DNA of 64,000 nt from Kordia aestuariivivens (lineage in GTDB: Bacteria > Bacteroidota > Bacteroidia > Flavobacteriales > Flavobacteriaceae): contig NZ_JACGWS010000017.1 in NCBI RefSeq assembly GCF_014397005.1, forward strand, positions 1 to 64,000, read 5' to 3'. A program made the translations under genes and the position numbers. Below, one piece after another: positions 9,123 to 18,462 of the stretch. The notes beneath the pieces are model-generated. The model had not been told where the DNA came from. It ran no database searches and saw nothing but the letters and a program-made list of their open reading frames with translations. Each line of letters begins with the position of its first letter. Within the stretch, counting starts at the first letter, position 1.

Positions 9123-10076
9123 TTATCCTTTGAATTCTCCCATTTTAGAATATTTATCCATCCGAGAACTTACTAAATCTTCTTGTGATAAGTTTTTTAA
9201 TTTGTCATAATTTGCAACAATGGCATCTCTAACAGCTGAAAAAGTTCCTTCTCTATCGGTATGCGCTCCACCTAAAGGCTCGTTTATGATAGCATCAATT
9301 ACTTTTATTTTAATAGCATCATCTGCAGTTAATTTTAACGCATCTGCAGCTTTTTCTTTGTGTTCCCAACTACGCCATAAGATAGACGAACAGTTTTCTG
9401 GAGAAATTACAGAATACCAAGAGTTTTCAAGCATTAATACGCTATCTCCAACTCCAATTCCTAATGCACCACCAGAAGCACCTTCACCAATAATTACAGT
9501 GATAATTGGCACTTTTAAGCGTGTCATTTCTAAGATGTTTCTTGCTATTGCTTCTCCTTGTCCGCGTTCTTCTGCTTCCAATCCTGGATATGCACCAGGT
9601 GTGTCAATTAGCGTGACTACAGGAATTCCGAATTTTTCCGCAGATTTCATCAAGCGCAATGCTTTACGATATCCTTCTGGGTTTGCCATTCCGAAATTAC
9701 GGTACTGACGTGTTTTAGTATTGTATCCTTTTTGCTGACCAATAAACATGTACGATTGATCTCCAATCTTACCAAGTCCACCAATCATGGCTTTATCATC
9801 TTTTACATTACGATCTCCGTGCATTTCTAAGAACGAATCGCCGCATAAAGCTTTGATATAATCTAAGGTATACGGCCTATTCGGATGACGTGATAATTGT
9901 ACACGCTGCCAAGCCGTTAAGTTTTTATAGATATCTTTCTTAGTAATGGCTAGCTTTTTTTCGATTTGCTGACATGTTTCGGTAACATCAATATCACTTT
10001 CATGTCCGATTGCAACACATTTTGTCAGCTGCTCTTCTAATTCTTTTATAGGTAGCTCAAAATCTAAATATTCCAT
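9123..10076 (-). CDS. accA: Acetyl-CoA carboxylase carboxyltransferase, alpha subunit
   Basis: Transfers the carboxyl group from biotin carboxyl carrier protein to acetyl-CoA, with AccD, in the first step of fatty acid synthesis. The 317-residue length, the N-terminal helical region and the crotonase-like core with GRQKGYNTK-type segment (here GQQKGYNTK), [11 protein letters not shown] and [12 protein letters not shown] are typical. A hairpin with an A/T tract, rich in TCCGAAGT...ACTTCGGA, lies just upstream of the gene dnaB at 9070-9100 and may terminate this gene. Confidence 0.97.
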   Translation of the reverse strand: MEYLDFELPIKELEEQLTKCVAIGHESDIDVTETCQQIEKKLAITKKDIYKNLTAWQRVQLSRHPNRPYTLDYIKALCGDSFLEMHGDRNVKDDKAMIGGLGKIGDQSYMFIGQQKGYNTKTRQYRNFGMANPEGYRKALRLMKSAEKFGIPVVTLIDTPGAYPGLEAEERGQGEAIARNILEMTRLKVPIITVIIGEGASGGALGIGVGDSVLMLENSWYSVISPENCSSILWRSWEHKEKAADALKLTADDAIKIKVIDAIINEPLGGAHTDREGTFSAVRDAIVANYDKLKNLSQEDLVSSRMDKYSKMGEFKG

Positions 10077-10127
10077 GTTTTTGAGGGTATGTTTAGTTGT
10101 TTCAGTTTACAAATATAAAACTTTAAT

Positions 10128-11039
10128 TTAGGAAACATCAATGCCTTCTGTTGATTTTCTTTTTCGACGGTTTTTTATGATTCCATTTGCCAATACTGTA
10201 GCTACGACTAAGAGCGCTCCAGCGTAAAAACCTGAGCTCATTTTTTCCGTTTCCGAGAATAATATTAATGCCAATACAATTCCGTAAATAATTTCTAAAT
10301 TATAGGTTAATACCACTGTATACGGGCTTATATAGCGCATAATGTGTACAGATCCAATAAATGCATACGCCGTACACACAGAAGCTAATATAGAAATATA
10401 GATCCAATCATTTGTGCTTAGTGCAAAGAAGTTTTCTTTCGTGAAACCATCTGCGGCAAACGCCAAATATATAGAGATGAATGCTACTCCAGCTATAAAT
10501 TCGTAAAATGAAATCATAGACGCGTTGTGTTGTTCCACAAATTTCCCGTTGATTACTGCAAATAGTGACGATAAGAATGCTGAAATGACACCCAAAATGA
10601 TCCCGTTGATGTATTTGAATTCTGTATTGATAATGATAGAAACACCAATAATTACGATTACTCCAAAGATAATTTCATACCAAATAATCTTACGCTTGTA
10701 AATAATGGGTTCTATAAATGATGCAAAAAATGCTCCTGTAGAAAACATTACCAACGTTATAGAAATGTTTGAAACATCAATGGCACCAAAAAACGTAATC
10801 CAGTGTAACGCAACTACGATTCCTGCAAGTCCAAGTTTAAAAAATGTTTTGAGTGATACTTTGAGTTTCGTTCGCGTGAGTTTGATGTATACAAGCATTA
10901 GCAAACCCGCAATGAGCATCCGAAACCAAACTAATGGAATTGCTTTGATAGTAATCAACTTTCCTAAAACCGCTGTAAAACCAGCAATGAAAACTAGTAG
11001 GTGAAGGTGTAAATAGTTTTTGAGTTTATCTCCTAGCAT
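10128..11039 (-). CDS. EamA/DMT-family permease
   Basis: A 303-residue polytopic inner-membrane protein with about ten hydrophobic segments, as in the drug/metabolite transporter superfamily. The duplicated EamA halves meet near residue 150 (two five-helix halves). The substrate cannot be read from sequence. Its start overlaps the end of the LptF/LptG gene by 14 bases, so it is the last gene of a tgt-lpt-eamA operon. Confidence 0.85.
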   Translation of the reverse strand: MLGDKLKNYLHLHLLVFIAGFTAVLGKLITIKAIPLVWFRMLIAGLLMLVYIKLTRTKLKVSLKTFFKLGLAGIVVALHWITFFGAIDVSNISITLVMFSTGAFFASFIEPIIYKRKIIWYEIIFGVIVIIGVSIIINTEFKYINGIILGVISAFLSSLFAVINGKFVEQHNASMISFYEFIAGVAFISIYLAFAADGFTKENFFALSTNDWIYISILASVCTAYAFIGSVHIMRYISPYTVVLTYNLEIIYGIVLALILFSETEKMSSGFYAGALLVVATVLANGIIKNRRKRKSTEGIDVS

Positions 11040-12105
11040 TGTATAATAGATAAATGGCTAATACACCAAAGACTAAATTAGGAACCCAAACAGCCATCAT
11101 TGGTGAGAAACCAGATTTCTCTGCCATTGTTCCGAATATTTTATCAAAGAAAATGTATATAAACGCAATTGAAATTCCAAAAGCTAGGTTCACGCCCATT
11201 CCACCTCTACGTTTCATAGAAGAAACTGCAACGGCAATAATTGTCAGGATAAATGCAGTAATTGGCAAACTCCAACGTTTGTATTTTACTAATAAGTGCT
11301 TGCTAACATTTGGTGAACCCGATAGTTTTTCTTTTTCAATGAATTTGTCTAGTTCTTTATAATTCAAAGTTTCAGCCATGTACGTAACTGGCGTTAAATC
11401 TTCTACTTCAAAAGGAAATATAGTGTCAAATTTTCGTTCGCTTACTAAGCTATCATTCATTGCGCCAATAATACGTTTTTTGTATCCACGTAATGTATAT
11501 GTACTATCGTCTACGTTGTATTTTATCGTACGTGCTTCCAATTTATATTTTAGCTCATTGTCTTCAAAATGTTCTAAGGTGAAGTTGTCTCCACGCTTAC
11601 TTTCAAAGCTGAAACTTTTAAGGTAGATATAATCATTGGTGTTGACTTGCTTATAGATTTCGGCATTATCTCTCAGCTTTTTTCGCCCTTTTTTGATGTA
11701 TTCAAACCGGAACTCGTTGAACCCTTTACTTGCGTTTGGAACGATGTACATTCCCATCATAAAAGCAACAATAGCAACTATTGAAGCCGCAACTAAGAAT
11801 GGTCGTAAGAAACGGAAATAGGAAACTCCTGAACTAAGAATGGCAATGATTTCGGTATCATTTGCCAGTTTTGACGTAAACCAAATTACCGAAAGGAATA
11901 GAAATATAGGAAATAATAGGTTCGCAAAGTAGATTACGAAATTGATATAATAGAGTATGATTTTGTCTGTTGGCGCTTCAGAAGCCAACATTTTATCTAT
12001 GTTTTCAGAAATATCTACCATGATCCCAATAGGAACAAATAGCAACAACATTACAGAGAATGTTGAGAGATATTTTTTAATGATATACCAATCTAATATT
12101 TTCAT
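11026..12105 (-). CDS. LptF/LptG-family permease
   Basis: A 359-residue inner-membrane protein of the YjgP/YjgQ family, which pairs in an ABC transporter that extracts lipopolysaccharide for delivery to the outer membrane. It has helices near the N-terminus (KILDWYIIKKYLSTF start, typical of the family), a large periplasmic domain (about 125-270) and three C-terminal helices. It starts 6 bases after the tgt stop and overlaps the following permease by 14 bases. Whether it is LptF or LptG cannot be settled here. Confidence 0.9.
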   Translation of the reverse strand: MKILDWYIIKKYLSTFSVMLLLFVPIGIMVDISENIDKMLASEAPTDKIILYYINFVIYFANLLFPIFLFLSVIWFTSKLANDTEIIAILSSGVSYFRFLRPFLVAASIVAIVAFMMGMYIVPNASKGFNEFRFEYIKKGRKKLRDNAEIYKQVNTNDYIYLKSFSFESKRGDNFTLEHFEDNELKYKLEARTIKYNVDDSTYTLRGYKKRIIGAMNDSLVSERKFDTIFPFEVEDLTPVTYMAETLNYKELDKFIEKEKLSGSPNVSKHLLVKYKRWSLPITAFILTIIAVAVSSMKRRGGMGVNLAFGISIAFIYIFFDKIFGTMAEKSGFSPMMAVWVPNLVFGVLAIYLLYNARR

Positions 12106-12111
12106 ATACTA

Positions 12112-13242
12112 CTAAAGGCGTTTGTCCATTTGTTTTACCATCATATCTTTCCAGGTTCTAAAATCTCCTGCTAAGATATGTTTTCTAGCTTCTCGTGTCA
12201 ACCAAAGATAAAATCCTAAGTTGTGAATGGTTGCAATTTGTTTTCCAAGCAATTCATTTACGGTGAATAAGTGACGTAAGTATGCTTTTGAATATTCTGT
12301 ATCTACATACGTAATGCCCATTTCATCAATCGGAGAAAAATCGTCTTCCCACTTTTTGTTTTTGATGTTGATGCTTCCGTGTGCCGTGAATAACATTCCG
12401 TTACGTGCGTTACGTGTTGGCATTACACAGTCGAACATATCAACACCTAAAGCGATGTTTTCTAAGATATTGATTGGTGTTCCAACGCCCATTAAATAAC
12501 GTGGTTTGTCTTCTGGAAGAATGGAACATACCACATCGGTCATTGCGTACATTTCTTCTGCGGGTTCTCCAACTGAAAGTCCCCCAATTGCATTTCCGAC
12601 AGCATCACGTGAAGCGATAAATTCTGCCGATTGTGCTCGCAAATCTTTGTATGTACTTCCTTGCACTATTGGAAAAAATGCTTGACTGTATCCGTATTTG
12701 AATGGTAATTTTTCTAAGTGATTGATACATCTGTCCAACCAACGATGCGTCATGTGCATGGAACGTTTTGCGTATCTGTAATCACAAGGATATGGCGTGC
12801 ATTCGTCAAAAGCCATGATGATATCTGCTCCAATCGTACGTTGAATTTCCATTACATTTTCGGGTGTAAAGAAATGATAAGATCCATCAATATGTGATTT
12901 GAATCGGACACCTTCTTCTTTTATTTTTCTGTTGTCAGATAGTGAATAGACTTGATATCCACCAGAATCTGTCAATATGTTTCGATCCCAATTCATGAAT
13001 TTGTGCAGACCGCCTGCTTTTTCAAGAATTTTGGTATGTGGTCGTAAATACAAGTGATAGGTGTTTGAAAGAATAATATCAGGATTGATATCTTCTTTTA
13101 ATTCACGTTGGTGCACACCTTTTACCGTTCCAACCGTTCCTACGGGCATAAAAATCGGCGTTTCTATCGTTCCGTGATCGGTTGTAATGACCGCTGCTCT
13201 TGCTTTACTAAGTGGATCTTTTCCTTTTAAATCAAATTTCAT
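12112..13242 (-). CDS. tgt: Queuine tRNA-ribosyltransferase
   Basis: Exchanges guanine for a queuosine precursor at the wobble base of tRNAs with GUN anticodons. D92 in TDSGGYQ and D271 in DCVMPTRNARNG are the general acid/base and nucleophile positions. Length 376 is normal. One oddity: the zinc site that is CxCxxC in Escherichia coli reads DEMGITYVDTEYS (306-318), without any cysteine, though the later His of the same site (H340) is kept. It heads a three-gene operon with the LptF/LptG permease and EamA permease. Confidence 0.96.
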   Translation of the reverse strand: MKFDLKGKDPLSKARAAVITTDHGTIETPIFMPVGTVGTVKGVHQRELKEDINPDIILSNTYHLYLRPHTKILEKAGGLHKFMNWDRNILTDSGGYQVYSLSDNRKIKEEGVRFKSHIDGSYHFFTPENVMEIQRTIGADIIMAFDECTPYPCDYRYAKRSMHMTHRWLDRCINHLEKLPFKYGYSQAFFPIVQGSTYKDLRAQSAEFIASRDAVGNAIGGLSVGEPAEEMYAMTDVVCSILPEDKPRYLMGVGTPINILENIALGVDMFDCVMPTRNARNGMLFTAHGSINIKNKKWEDDFSPIDEMGITYVDTEYSKAYLRHLFTVNELLGKQIATIHNLGFYLWLTREARKHILAGDFRTWKDMMVKQMDKRL

Positions 13243-13447
13243 TTTCGCGTCGCTATTGCTTGTTGTACCGTATGTTTATTACTGCGTTTACCTTCTGGCG
13301 AAAGCCAAAAAAAGTACTTGTTTTGTCATACAATACCATGATCGGTGGCAAATATAAGTAAGATTGGTAGATGATTTTGCTAATTAAAAATTAAAATTTG
13401 GGATTCTTTGAGATTTGATTTGTTTTTTGAGTAGCGTTGATATTTTT

Positions 13448-13753
13448 TTAGTCAATATCCTTTTTTAATTTATTAGGATTTTGTCTTGTATCGAATACAG
13501 TAATTATTTCAATCTCGTTTAATTCTGCTGAAATTCGATAATAAAAGGTGGTTTGTTTTGTTACGACACATTTATAAAGACCTTTAAATTCAGTTGATTG
13601 AGGACAACTAGTTGGTTGTGTAGAAATCTGCTTGATTTTTTCTGTCAATTTTTCAATAAACTGATCTCGCGTTTTTAAATTCCAATTTTCTAAAAGATAT
13701 TCAGATAATTTGAGAAGTTTAGATTCCGCTAATTCGGATAAAAATACGTTCAT
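13448..13753 (-). CDS. RelE/ParE-family toxin
   Basis: A 101-residue protein with the ParE-like layout: N-terminal helix hairpin (SELAESKLLKLSEYLLENW) and C-terminal strands (YKCVVTKQTTFYYRI, IEIITVFDTRQNP). ParE toxins poison gyrase and RelE relatives cut mRNA; the target cannot be told from sequence. Its ATG overlaps the antitoxin stop by one base, so the two are translationally coupled. Confidence 0.85.
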   Translation of the reverse strand: MNVFLSELAESKLLKLSEYLLENWNLKTRDQFIEKLTEKIKQISTQPTSCPQSTEFKGLYKCVVTKQTTFYYRISAELNEIEIITVFDTRQNPNKLKKDID

Positions 13754-13971
13754 TAGGAGATTTTCTTCAAGAATGCATCATAAGAAACCCTTTTGCCTTC
13801 GTCAAGTTCATTGATTCCTTTTTTGATTTCATCTTGCTGAGAAGCACTTAATTCATTCCAGAAATCAACTTTTTCTTTATTTACAAAATCAGCCACTTTT
13901 TGAATAAATTCACTATTCTCAATTGCTAAAATTGTTTTCACTAATTCGATTTTTGTTGCCTGAATGTCCAT
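13753..13971 (-). CDS. Antitoxin partner of the ParE-like toxin
   Basis: A 72-residue acidic protein, mainly helical, with ASQQDEIKKGINELDEGKRVSYDAFLKKI at the C-terminus, the pattern of addiction-module antitoxins that neutralise ParE by wrapping with their C-terminal helix. It lies directly upstream of the toxin in the usual order. About 240 bases without a gene separate this from the next cassette. Confidence 0.8.
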   Translation of the reverse strand: MDIQATKIELVKTILAIENSEFIQKVADFVNKEKVDFWNELSASQQDEIKKGINELDEGKRVSYDAFLKKIS

Positions 13972-14194
13972 AATATTTGATTCTTAAAATCAAAGATACA
14001 AAAAAATGAGATTGGTTTTGTTATCTGAGTTGATGTGAAACATAGCGCGTAAAATGACGCTACTTTTGAGTCAAAACTGAATTTTTATATTTTGTTTTAT
14101 CTATTCGATTATGAAACTCAAAAGAAAGACATCCTTACATAGGCTAAGAATGCCTCACTTTTTATAAAATTAAGGGCTTGTGCAACGGTTACCG

Positions 14195-14206
14195 GTGTTA
14201 GCCACA
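14195..14206 (+). repeat. Cassette-like flank, right-hand partner at 14899
   Basis: GTTAGCCACA here is the exact reverse complement of TGTGGCTAAC at 14899-14908, so the HEPN-motif gene is bracketed by a 10-bp inverted pair. The left piece also contains GGTTACCGGT, itself nearly palindromic. The arrangement recalls a gene cassette, but the canonical integron attC core is not matched. Confidence 0.4.
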
Positions 14207-14211
14207 GTTTT

Positions 14212-14892
14212 TTATTTCAGATATGTTAAATAGAATTTTAATAATTCGTCATAATCAATATCCTTATGATTGTATGAGTTTGTTGAAATTAATTCATTCT
14301 CAATTTTTTCAGGTTCTAAATATGCTAAACTAAATTGTTTTTCCGTTTTGTATATATGAACATTTAGTTTTTCCTCAACGTAATTATTTTCGATAACATA
14401 TAATTTTTTCTGCTCAATATTTTTGAGATGAATAATGTTTGCGAATTTTAAAGTAAATCGATCTGTGCTTGCAATAAAAAGTAACGTGATATCTAAAAAA
14501 TCTTCAACACTTTCTTCATCAGGTTTAATAAATTGATGTTCCAGCAAGTTTCTTTGCTTGTTGATTTTTCTTAATACTCTTGGTGCAATAATTCCGAGTT
14601 CATTAATCAAGTCAATCTTTTTCGGAAAACTCCAATATTTTTTTTGAGAGATTCCATAATAACCTAAACATACAAGTAAAGAATCTAGTTGGCTGTCCAA
14701 TGCTCTTTTTGCGTTAGAAAGTGCATTAACTATATTATGCTCGTAATTACTGCTTAAATCCAGTTCAGCGTATTTTATAAACTCTTGAGGTGAAATATCA
14801 AAGTTCGTCTTTAATGTTGTTGTTCCTAACAAACTAAATTCAGTTTTATCAGAGTTTAACTCACTTAATATATTCTTTATTTCTTGGTTCAT
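14212..14892 (-). CDS. Hypothetical protein with a HEPN-like RNxxxH motif
   Basis: A 226-residue soluble protein of unknown family. Residues in the middle (KINKQRNLLEHQF) carry RNxxxH, the signature of HEPN ribonuclease domains found in toxins and abortive-infection proteins, and the surrounding sequence is strongly helical as HEPN requires. It stands alone with no antitoxin next to it. A 20-bp palindrome lies 22 bases upstream of the start. Function is inferred from one motif only. Confidence 0.5.
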   Translation of the reverse strand: MNQEIKNILSELNSDKTEFSLLGTTTLKTNFDISPQEFIKYAELDLSSNYEHNIVNALSNAKRALDSQLDSLLVCLGYYGISQKKYWSFPKKIDLINELGIIAPRVLRKINKQRNLLEHQFIKPDEESVEDFLDITLLFIASTDRFTLKFANIIHLKNIEQKKLYVIENNYVEEKLNVHIYKTEKQFSLAYLEPEKIENELISTNSYNHKDIDYDELLKFYLTYLK

Positions 14893-14914
14893 TCAAATTG
14901 TGGCTAACGTATGT

Positions 14915-14934
14915 ATAACAGGAATTCCTGTTAT
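14915..14934. promoter_or_regulatory. Palindromic operator candidate upstream of the HEPN-motif gene
   Basis: A perfect 20-bp palindrome, ATAACAGGAATTCCTGTTAT, begins 22 bases before the start codon. A third half-site ATAACAGGAA lies at 14952-14961. The rest of 14935-15277 holds the region before tkt (see the shared element at 15005). No further gene is seen. Confidence 0.5.
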
Positions 14935-15004
14935 CATACTAAATTTAGTAAATAACAGGAACTATTTTTAAAACAACTTCCTCTTATTTTTTATAAATGT
15001 AAAA

Positions 15005-15041
15005 CAAAGATTACATACACACAATGTGGTTTTCCGTAAAG
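15005..15041 (+). promoter_or_regulatory. Element shared with the cas9/tracrRNA promoter region
   Basis: AATGTGGTTTTCCGTAA here is identical over 17 bases to 32820-32836 upstream of cas9, and the 20 bases before it also align (AAAGATTACATA versus AAAGATTTACATA). It lies about 240 bases upstream of the transketolase start. The conservation at two unrelated promoters suggests a regulator site. Confidence 0.45.
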
Positions 15042-15277
15042 CATAAGAAAATTATGAGTTTTAATAAAAATAGACGCCCGCCTTTACAGAAATGACAGTA
15101 AAAAGAATACTATTTCCCGTAAGTCTCTTTTCCGCTTCATTTTCAATAATTTACACCGAACACCACATTTTCAACCTTATTCACACAATTTCGTTAATAA
15201 CTGCCTGCAAACTTCTTTTGTTAACGCTATTTTATAACTTACTTTTGATGCTTTCAAAAACTACTAACAAATACACA

Positions 15278-16123
15278 ATGTCTGATAACAAATCATTAGA
15301 AAATTTAGTCACTCAAGTACGTAGAGATATCTTGAGAATGGTACATAAAGTAAATTCTGGGCATCCAGGAGGTTCTTTAGGATGTGCTGAATTTTTAGTC
15401 ACCCTATTTAATGATACTATGAAACTGAACGACGGTTTCGATATGGACGGTAAGGAAGAAGATGTTTTCTTTTTGTCTAATGGTCATATTTCCCCTGTAA
15501 TTTATAGCGTATTGGCGCATCGTGGGTATTTCCCTGTGGAAGAATTGAACACGTTTCGTTTGCTAAATTCTCGTTTACAAGGACATCCAACAACACATGA
15601 AGGTTTGCCAGGAATTCGTATTGCCTCAGGTTCGCTTGGACAAGGAATGTCTGTTGCTATTGGAACTGCGTTGACAAAGAAATTAAATGGTGATGATCAT
15701 TTAGTATATTCTTTACATGGTGATGGCGAAATGCAAGAAGGACAAAATTGGGAAGCGATTATGTATGCAGCCGGAAATAAGGTTGATAATTACATCGCTA
15801 CGATTGATTATAATAAGAAACAAATTGATGGTGCAACGGACGATGTATTGCCTTTAGGTTCGCTAAGTGCGAAATTTGAAGCATTTGGTTGGGACGTTTT
15901 AGAGATTGCTGAAGGAAATGATATTCAAGCGATTAAAGATGGGTTAGCGGAAGCAAAATCACGTACAGGAAAAGGAAAACCAGTTTGTGTGCTGTTGCAT
16001 ACGGAAATGGGGAATGGTGTTGATTTTATGATGAACACACATGCTTGGCACGGAAAAGCACCAAACGATGAGCAGTTAGAAAGTGCATTGGCTCAAAACC
16101 CAGAAACGTTAGGCGATTATTAA
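15278..16123 (+). CDS. tkt: Transketolase, N-terminal subunit
   Basis: Thiamine-diphosphate enzyme of the pentose phosphate pathway. The frame opens at 15092, but the conserved start MSDNKSLENLVTQVRRDILRM is at 15278, giving 281 residues, normal for the split subunit. GHPGGSLGCAEF and the ThDP motif GDGEMQEGQNWEA are clear. The C-terminal subunit gene follows 63 bases later. Transketolase is commonly split in Bacteroidota. Confidence 0.93.
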   Translation: MSDNKSLENLVTQVRRDILRMVHKVNSGHPGGSLGCAEFLVTLFNDTMKLNDGFDMDGKEEDVFFLSNGHISPVIYSVLAHRGYFPVEELNTFRLLNSRLQGHPTTHEGLPGIRIASGSLGQGMSVAIGTALTKKLNGDDHLVYSLHGDGEMQEGQNWEAIMYAAGNKVDNYIATIDYNKKQIDGATDDVLPLGSLSAKFEAFGWDVLEIAEGNDIQAIKDGLAEAKSRTGKGKPVCVLLHTEMGNGVDFMMNTHAWHGKAPNDEQLESALAQNPETLGDY

Positions 16124-16186
16124 ATCCTAATTTTTAAAAACTAAGTTTAATCAAATAGAGATATCCATCTTCGTGGATAAAGAAAT

Positions 16187-17140
16187 ATGAAAAAATATAC
16201 AAATACAGGAAGCAAAGATACACGTTCAGGTTTTGGAGATGGACTTACTGAGCTTGGACAAACAAACCCAAATGTAGTAGCATTGTGTGCAGATTTAACA
16301 GGATCGTTAAAGATGGGCGATTTTAAAAATAATCATCCAGAACGTTTTTTCCAGATTGGAATTGCAGAAGCAAATATGATCGGAATTGCCGCTGGAATGA
16401 CGATTGGTGGAAAGATTCCGTTTACAGGAACATTCGCTAACTTTTCTACGGGACGTGTGTATGATCAAATTCGTCAATCGGTTGCGTATTCTGATAAGAA
16501 TGTGAAAATTTGTGCTTCGCATGCAGGAATTACGTTAGGAGAAGATGGCGCAACACATCAAATTTTAGAAGATATCGGTTTGATGAAAATGTTACCAGGT
16601 ATGACAGTGATTAATACCTGCGATTACAATCAGACAAAAGCAGCTACTTTAGCTATTGCTGAACATCACGGACCCGTTTATTTACGTTTCGGTCGTCCGA
16701 AAGTAGCCAACTTTACGCCTGCTGATCAAACTTTTGAGATTGGAAAAGCAGTTCAATTAACAGAAGGAACAGATGTAACAATCATTGCAACCGGACATTT
16801 GGTTTGGGAAGCATTACAAGCAGCTGAAACATTAGAAGCGGAAGGAATTTCTGCGGAAGTGATTAATATTCACACGATTAAACCATTGGACGAAGCAGCA
16901 ATTTTAAAATCTGTTGCAAAAACAGGTTGTGTCGTAACTGCGGAAGAACATAACTTCTTAGGTGGATTGGGCGAGAGTGTAGCACGTACCTTAGCATTGA
17001 ATACACCAGCTCCACAAGAATTTGTGGCAACACAAGATACGTTTGGAGAATCAGGAACACCTGCACAATTGATGGAAAAATACGGTTTAAACGCCGCTTC
17101 TATCGTAAAGGCATCTCAAAAAGTGATTACTAGAAAATAA
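16187..17140 (+). CDS. Transketolase, C-terminal subunit
   Basis: 317 residues with the pyrimidine-binding domain (GIAEANMIGIAAGMTIGG, with the catalytic glutamate in IAEAN) and the C-terminal domain (VTAEEHNFLGGLGESVA). It pairs with the upstream subunit to make one active site, and the two genes are separated by 63 bases and surely co-transcribed. Confidence 0.95.
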   Translation: MKKYTNTGSKDTRSGFGDGLTELGQTNPNVVALCADLTGSLKMGDFKNNHPERFFQIGIAEANMIGIAAGMTIGGKIPFTGTFANFSTGRVYDQIRQSVAYSDKNVKICASHAGITLGEDGATHQILEDIGLMKMLPGMTVINTCDYNQTKAATLAIAEHHGPVYLRFGRPKVANFTPADQTFEIGKAVQLTEGTDVTIIATGHLVWEALQAAETLEAEGISAEVINIHTIKPLDEAAILKSVAKTGCVVTAEEHNFLGGLGESVARTLALNTPAPQEFVATQDTFGESGTPAQLMEKYGLNAASIVKASQKVITRK

Positions 17141-17160
17141 TAAAAGATTAGACCTTAGAT

Positions 17161-17247
17161 CCCGCTCTTTAGCGGGATTAGTTCAACTTACAATTTTGAG
17201 TTCATCTAAGATACTGAATCAAGTTCAGCACAAGTTTCTCAAAATTG
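17161..17247. repeat. Nested inverted repeats after transketolase
   Basis: CCCGCT/AGCGGG forms a short stem at 17161-17176. CAATTTTGAG (17191-17200) pairs with CTCAAAATTG (17238-17247), and inside its loop CTGAA/TTCAG pairs. The GTTCAGCACAAG wording is of the dispersed-repeat kind. It may serve as terminator for the tkt genes. Confidence 0.5.
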
Positions 17248-17315
17248 AGTCTCACTAAAGTAATAGAAACTAAAAAAAGTCGTTTCTTACACTATAAACA
17301 ATAAACATTAGCACC

Positions 17316-17897
17316 ATGAAAAACAACATATTAAGTTTGGTATTTTTGCTTGCTTCTATGACTTGCTTTGCGCAATTTGGAGTAAAAGCTGGTTTAAACT
17401 TTAACTCCAACGGAGAGTTGCGAGAAGTTCTTACCGTAGGAGAAAATATTCTAGAAGACAAAGGAGACGCAAAAATAGGTTATCATATTGGAGCATTTTA
17501 CAACATTAGCATCAGTAAATTTTACCTACGTCCTGAAATTGTATACACAAAAACGAAAAGTGAGTACGGATCTAGTTCTTATGACATGTCTAAGATTGAT
17601 GTACCTGTTTTGTTAGGATTTAAAGTAATAGGGCCATTAAGTGTATTTGCTGGACCATCTTTTCAGTACACATTGGATAACGATTTTGAGAATTCAACCG
17701 TTTCTGATGTTGAGAATGATATTACTGTTGGTTTAAATGTTGGAGCAGCTGTACAGTTTGGAAATATTGGATTGGATGTTCGTTATGAAAGAGGTTTTAC
17801 TCAAAATGAAGCTGACTTATTTGAAAACAATGTAAAGTTTGGAACTGTAGATTCAAGACCTAGTCAAATTATTTTTAGCCTTTCTTTTAGACTATAA
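17316..17897 (+). CDS. Outer-membrane beta-barrel protein
   Basis: A 193-residue protein with a signal peptide (MKNNILSLVFLLASMTCFA, cut before QFGVKAG) and alternating hydrophobic strands ending in IIFSLSFRL, a C-terminal aromatic-aliphatic barrel signature. It resembles the PorT/OmpA-like barrel families common in this phylum. Function is unknown. A terminator follows. Confidence 0.85.
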   Translation: MKNNILSLVFLLASMTCFAQFGVKAGLNFNSNGELREVLTVGENILEDKGDAKIGYHIGAFYNISISKFYLRPEIVYTKTKSEYGSSSYDMSKIDVPVLLGFKVIGPLSVFAGPSFQYTLDNDFENSTVSDVENDITVGLNVGAAVQFGNIGLDVRYERGFTQNEADLFENNVKFGTVDSRPSQIIFSLSFRL

Positions 17898-17931
17898 GAA
17901 CTAATTTGACATTATATATACTAAAGCACTT

Positions 17932-17957
17932 CTTCACGGAAGTGCTTTTTTGTTTTG
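17932..17957 (+). terminator. Terminator, exact inverted twin of 18408-18435
   Basis: AGCACTTC...GAAGTGCT forms the stem, with a T run after it. The same sequence in reverse orientation ends the FKBP gene at 18408. The two copies bracket the tandem repeats between them. Confidence 0.9.
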
Positions 17958-18063
17958 TTATTGTTTTAGTTTTTGATTTGAAAAGACTTTAAAAAATAAT
18001 AACTTGAAGTGCTTCTCGATAGTTCTGCACTGCATGCCTAAGTGAAATTCTTAATCTTTTAAT

Positions 18064-18378
18064 AGATTCCTGCCTCCGCAGGAATGACAACGCAAGTTAA
18101 TTTCGACAAACTCAAAACAAGTTTAATTACTGTCGTTAAACAAACTAAAAAACATTCGTGAATTCGTGGCAAAAAGAATAGAATCCATCTGTTTTAAACA
18201 ATTATAGATTCCTGCCTCCGCAGGAATGACAACACAAGTTAATTTCGACAAACTCAAAACAAGTTTAACTGCTGTCCTTAAACAAACTAAAAAACATTCG
18301 TGAATTCGTGGCAAAAAGAATAGAATCCATCTGTTTTAAACAATTATAGATTCCAGCCTTCGCAGGAATGACAACGAG
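18064..18378. repeat. 142-bp tandem repeat, two full copies plus a partial
   Basis: Copies begin at 18064, 18206 and 18348 (partial, about 31 bases). Each starts with a short hairpin, ATTCCTGC/GCAGGAAT around CTCC. The copies differ by only a few bases. The hairpin is a repeat type seen widely in these genomes. The whole of 17958-18407 between two inverted terminators holds no gene that I can support. Confidence 0.85.
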
Positions 18379-18407
18379 TTTTTAACTTCTAAAACTTGAT
18401 TCCATAA

Positions 18408-18435
18408 AAAAAGCACTTCCGTGAAGAAGTGCTTT
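18408..18435 (-). terminator. Terminator of the FKBP-type gene
   Basis: The mirror copy of the terminator at 17932: AGCACTTCCGTGAAGAAGT with A residues on the left, that is, T on the minus strand. Confidence 0.85.
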
Positions 18436-18462
18436 TACTTTTTATAAGTGGTATGCTATGTA

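Noticed and set aside
14170-14210. Integron attC site
   Set aside because: The wording suggests it, but the core GTTRRRY is not matched and no integrase is near.
15092-15277. Upstream extension of the transketolase subunit
   Set aside because: Not part of the conserved protein; the family start is at 15278 and the added residues look like untranslated DNA.
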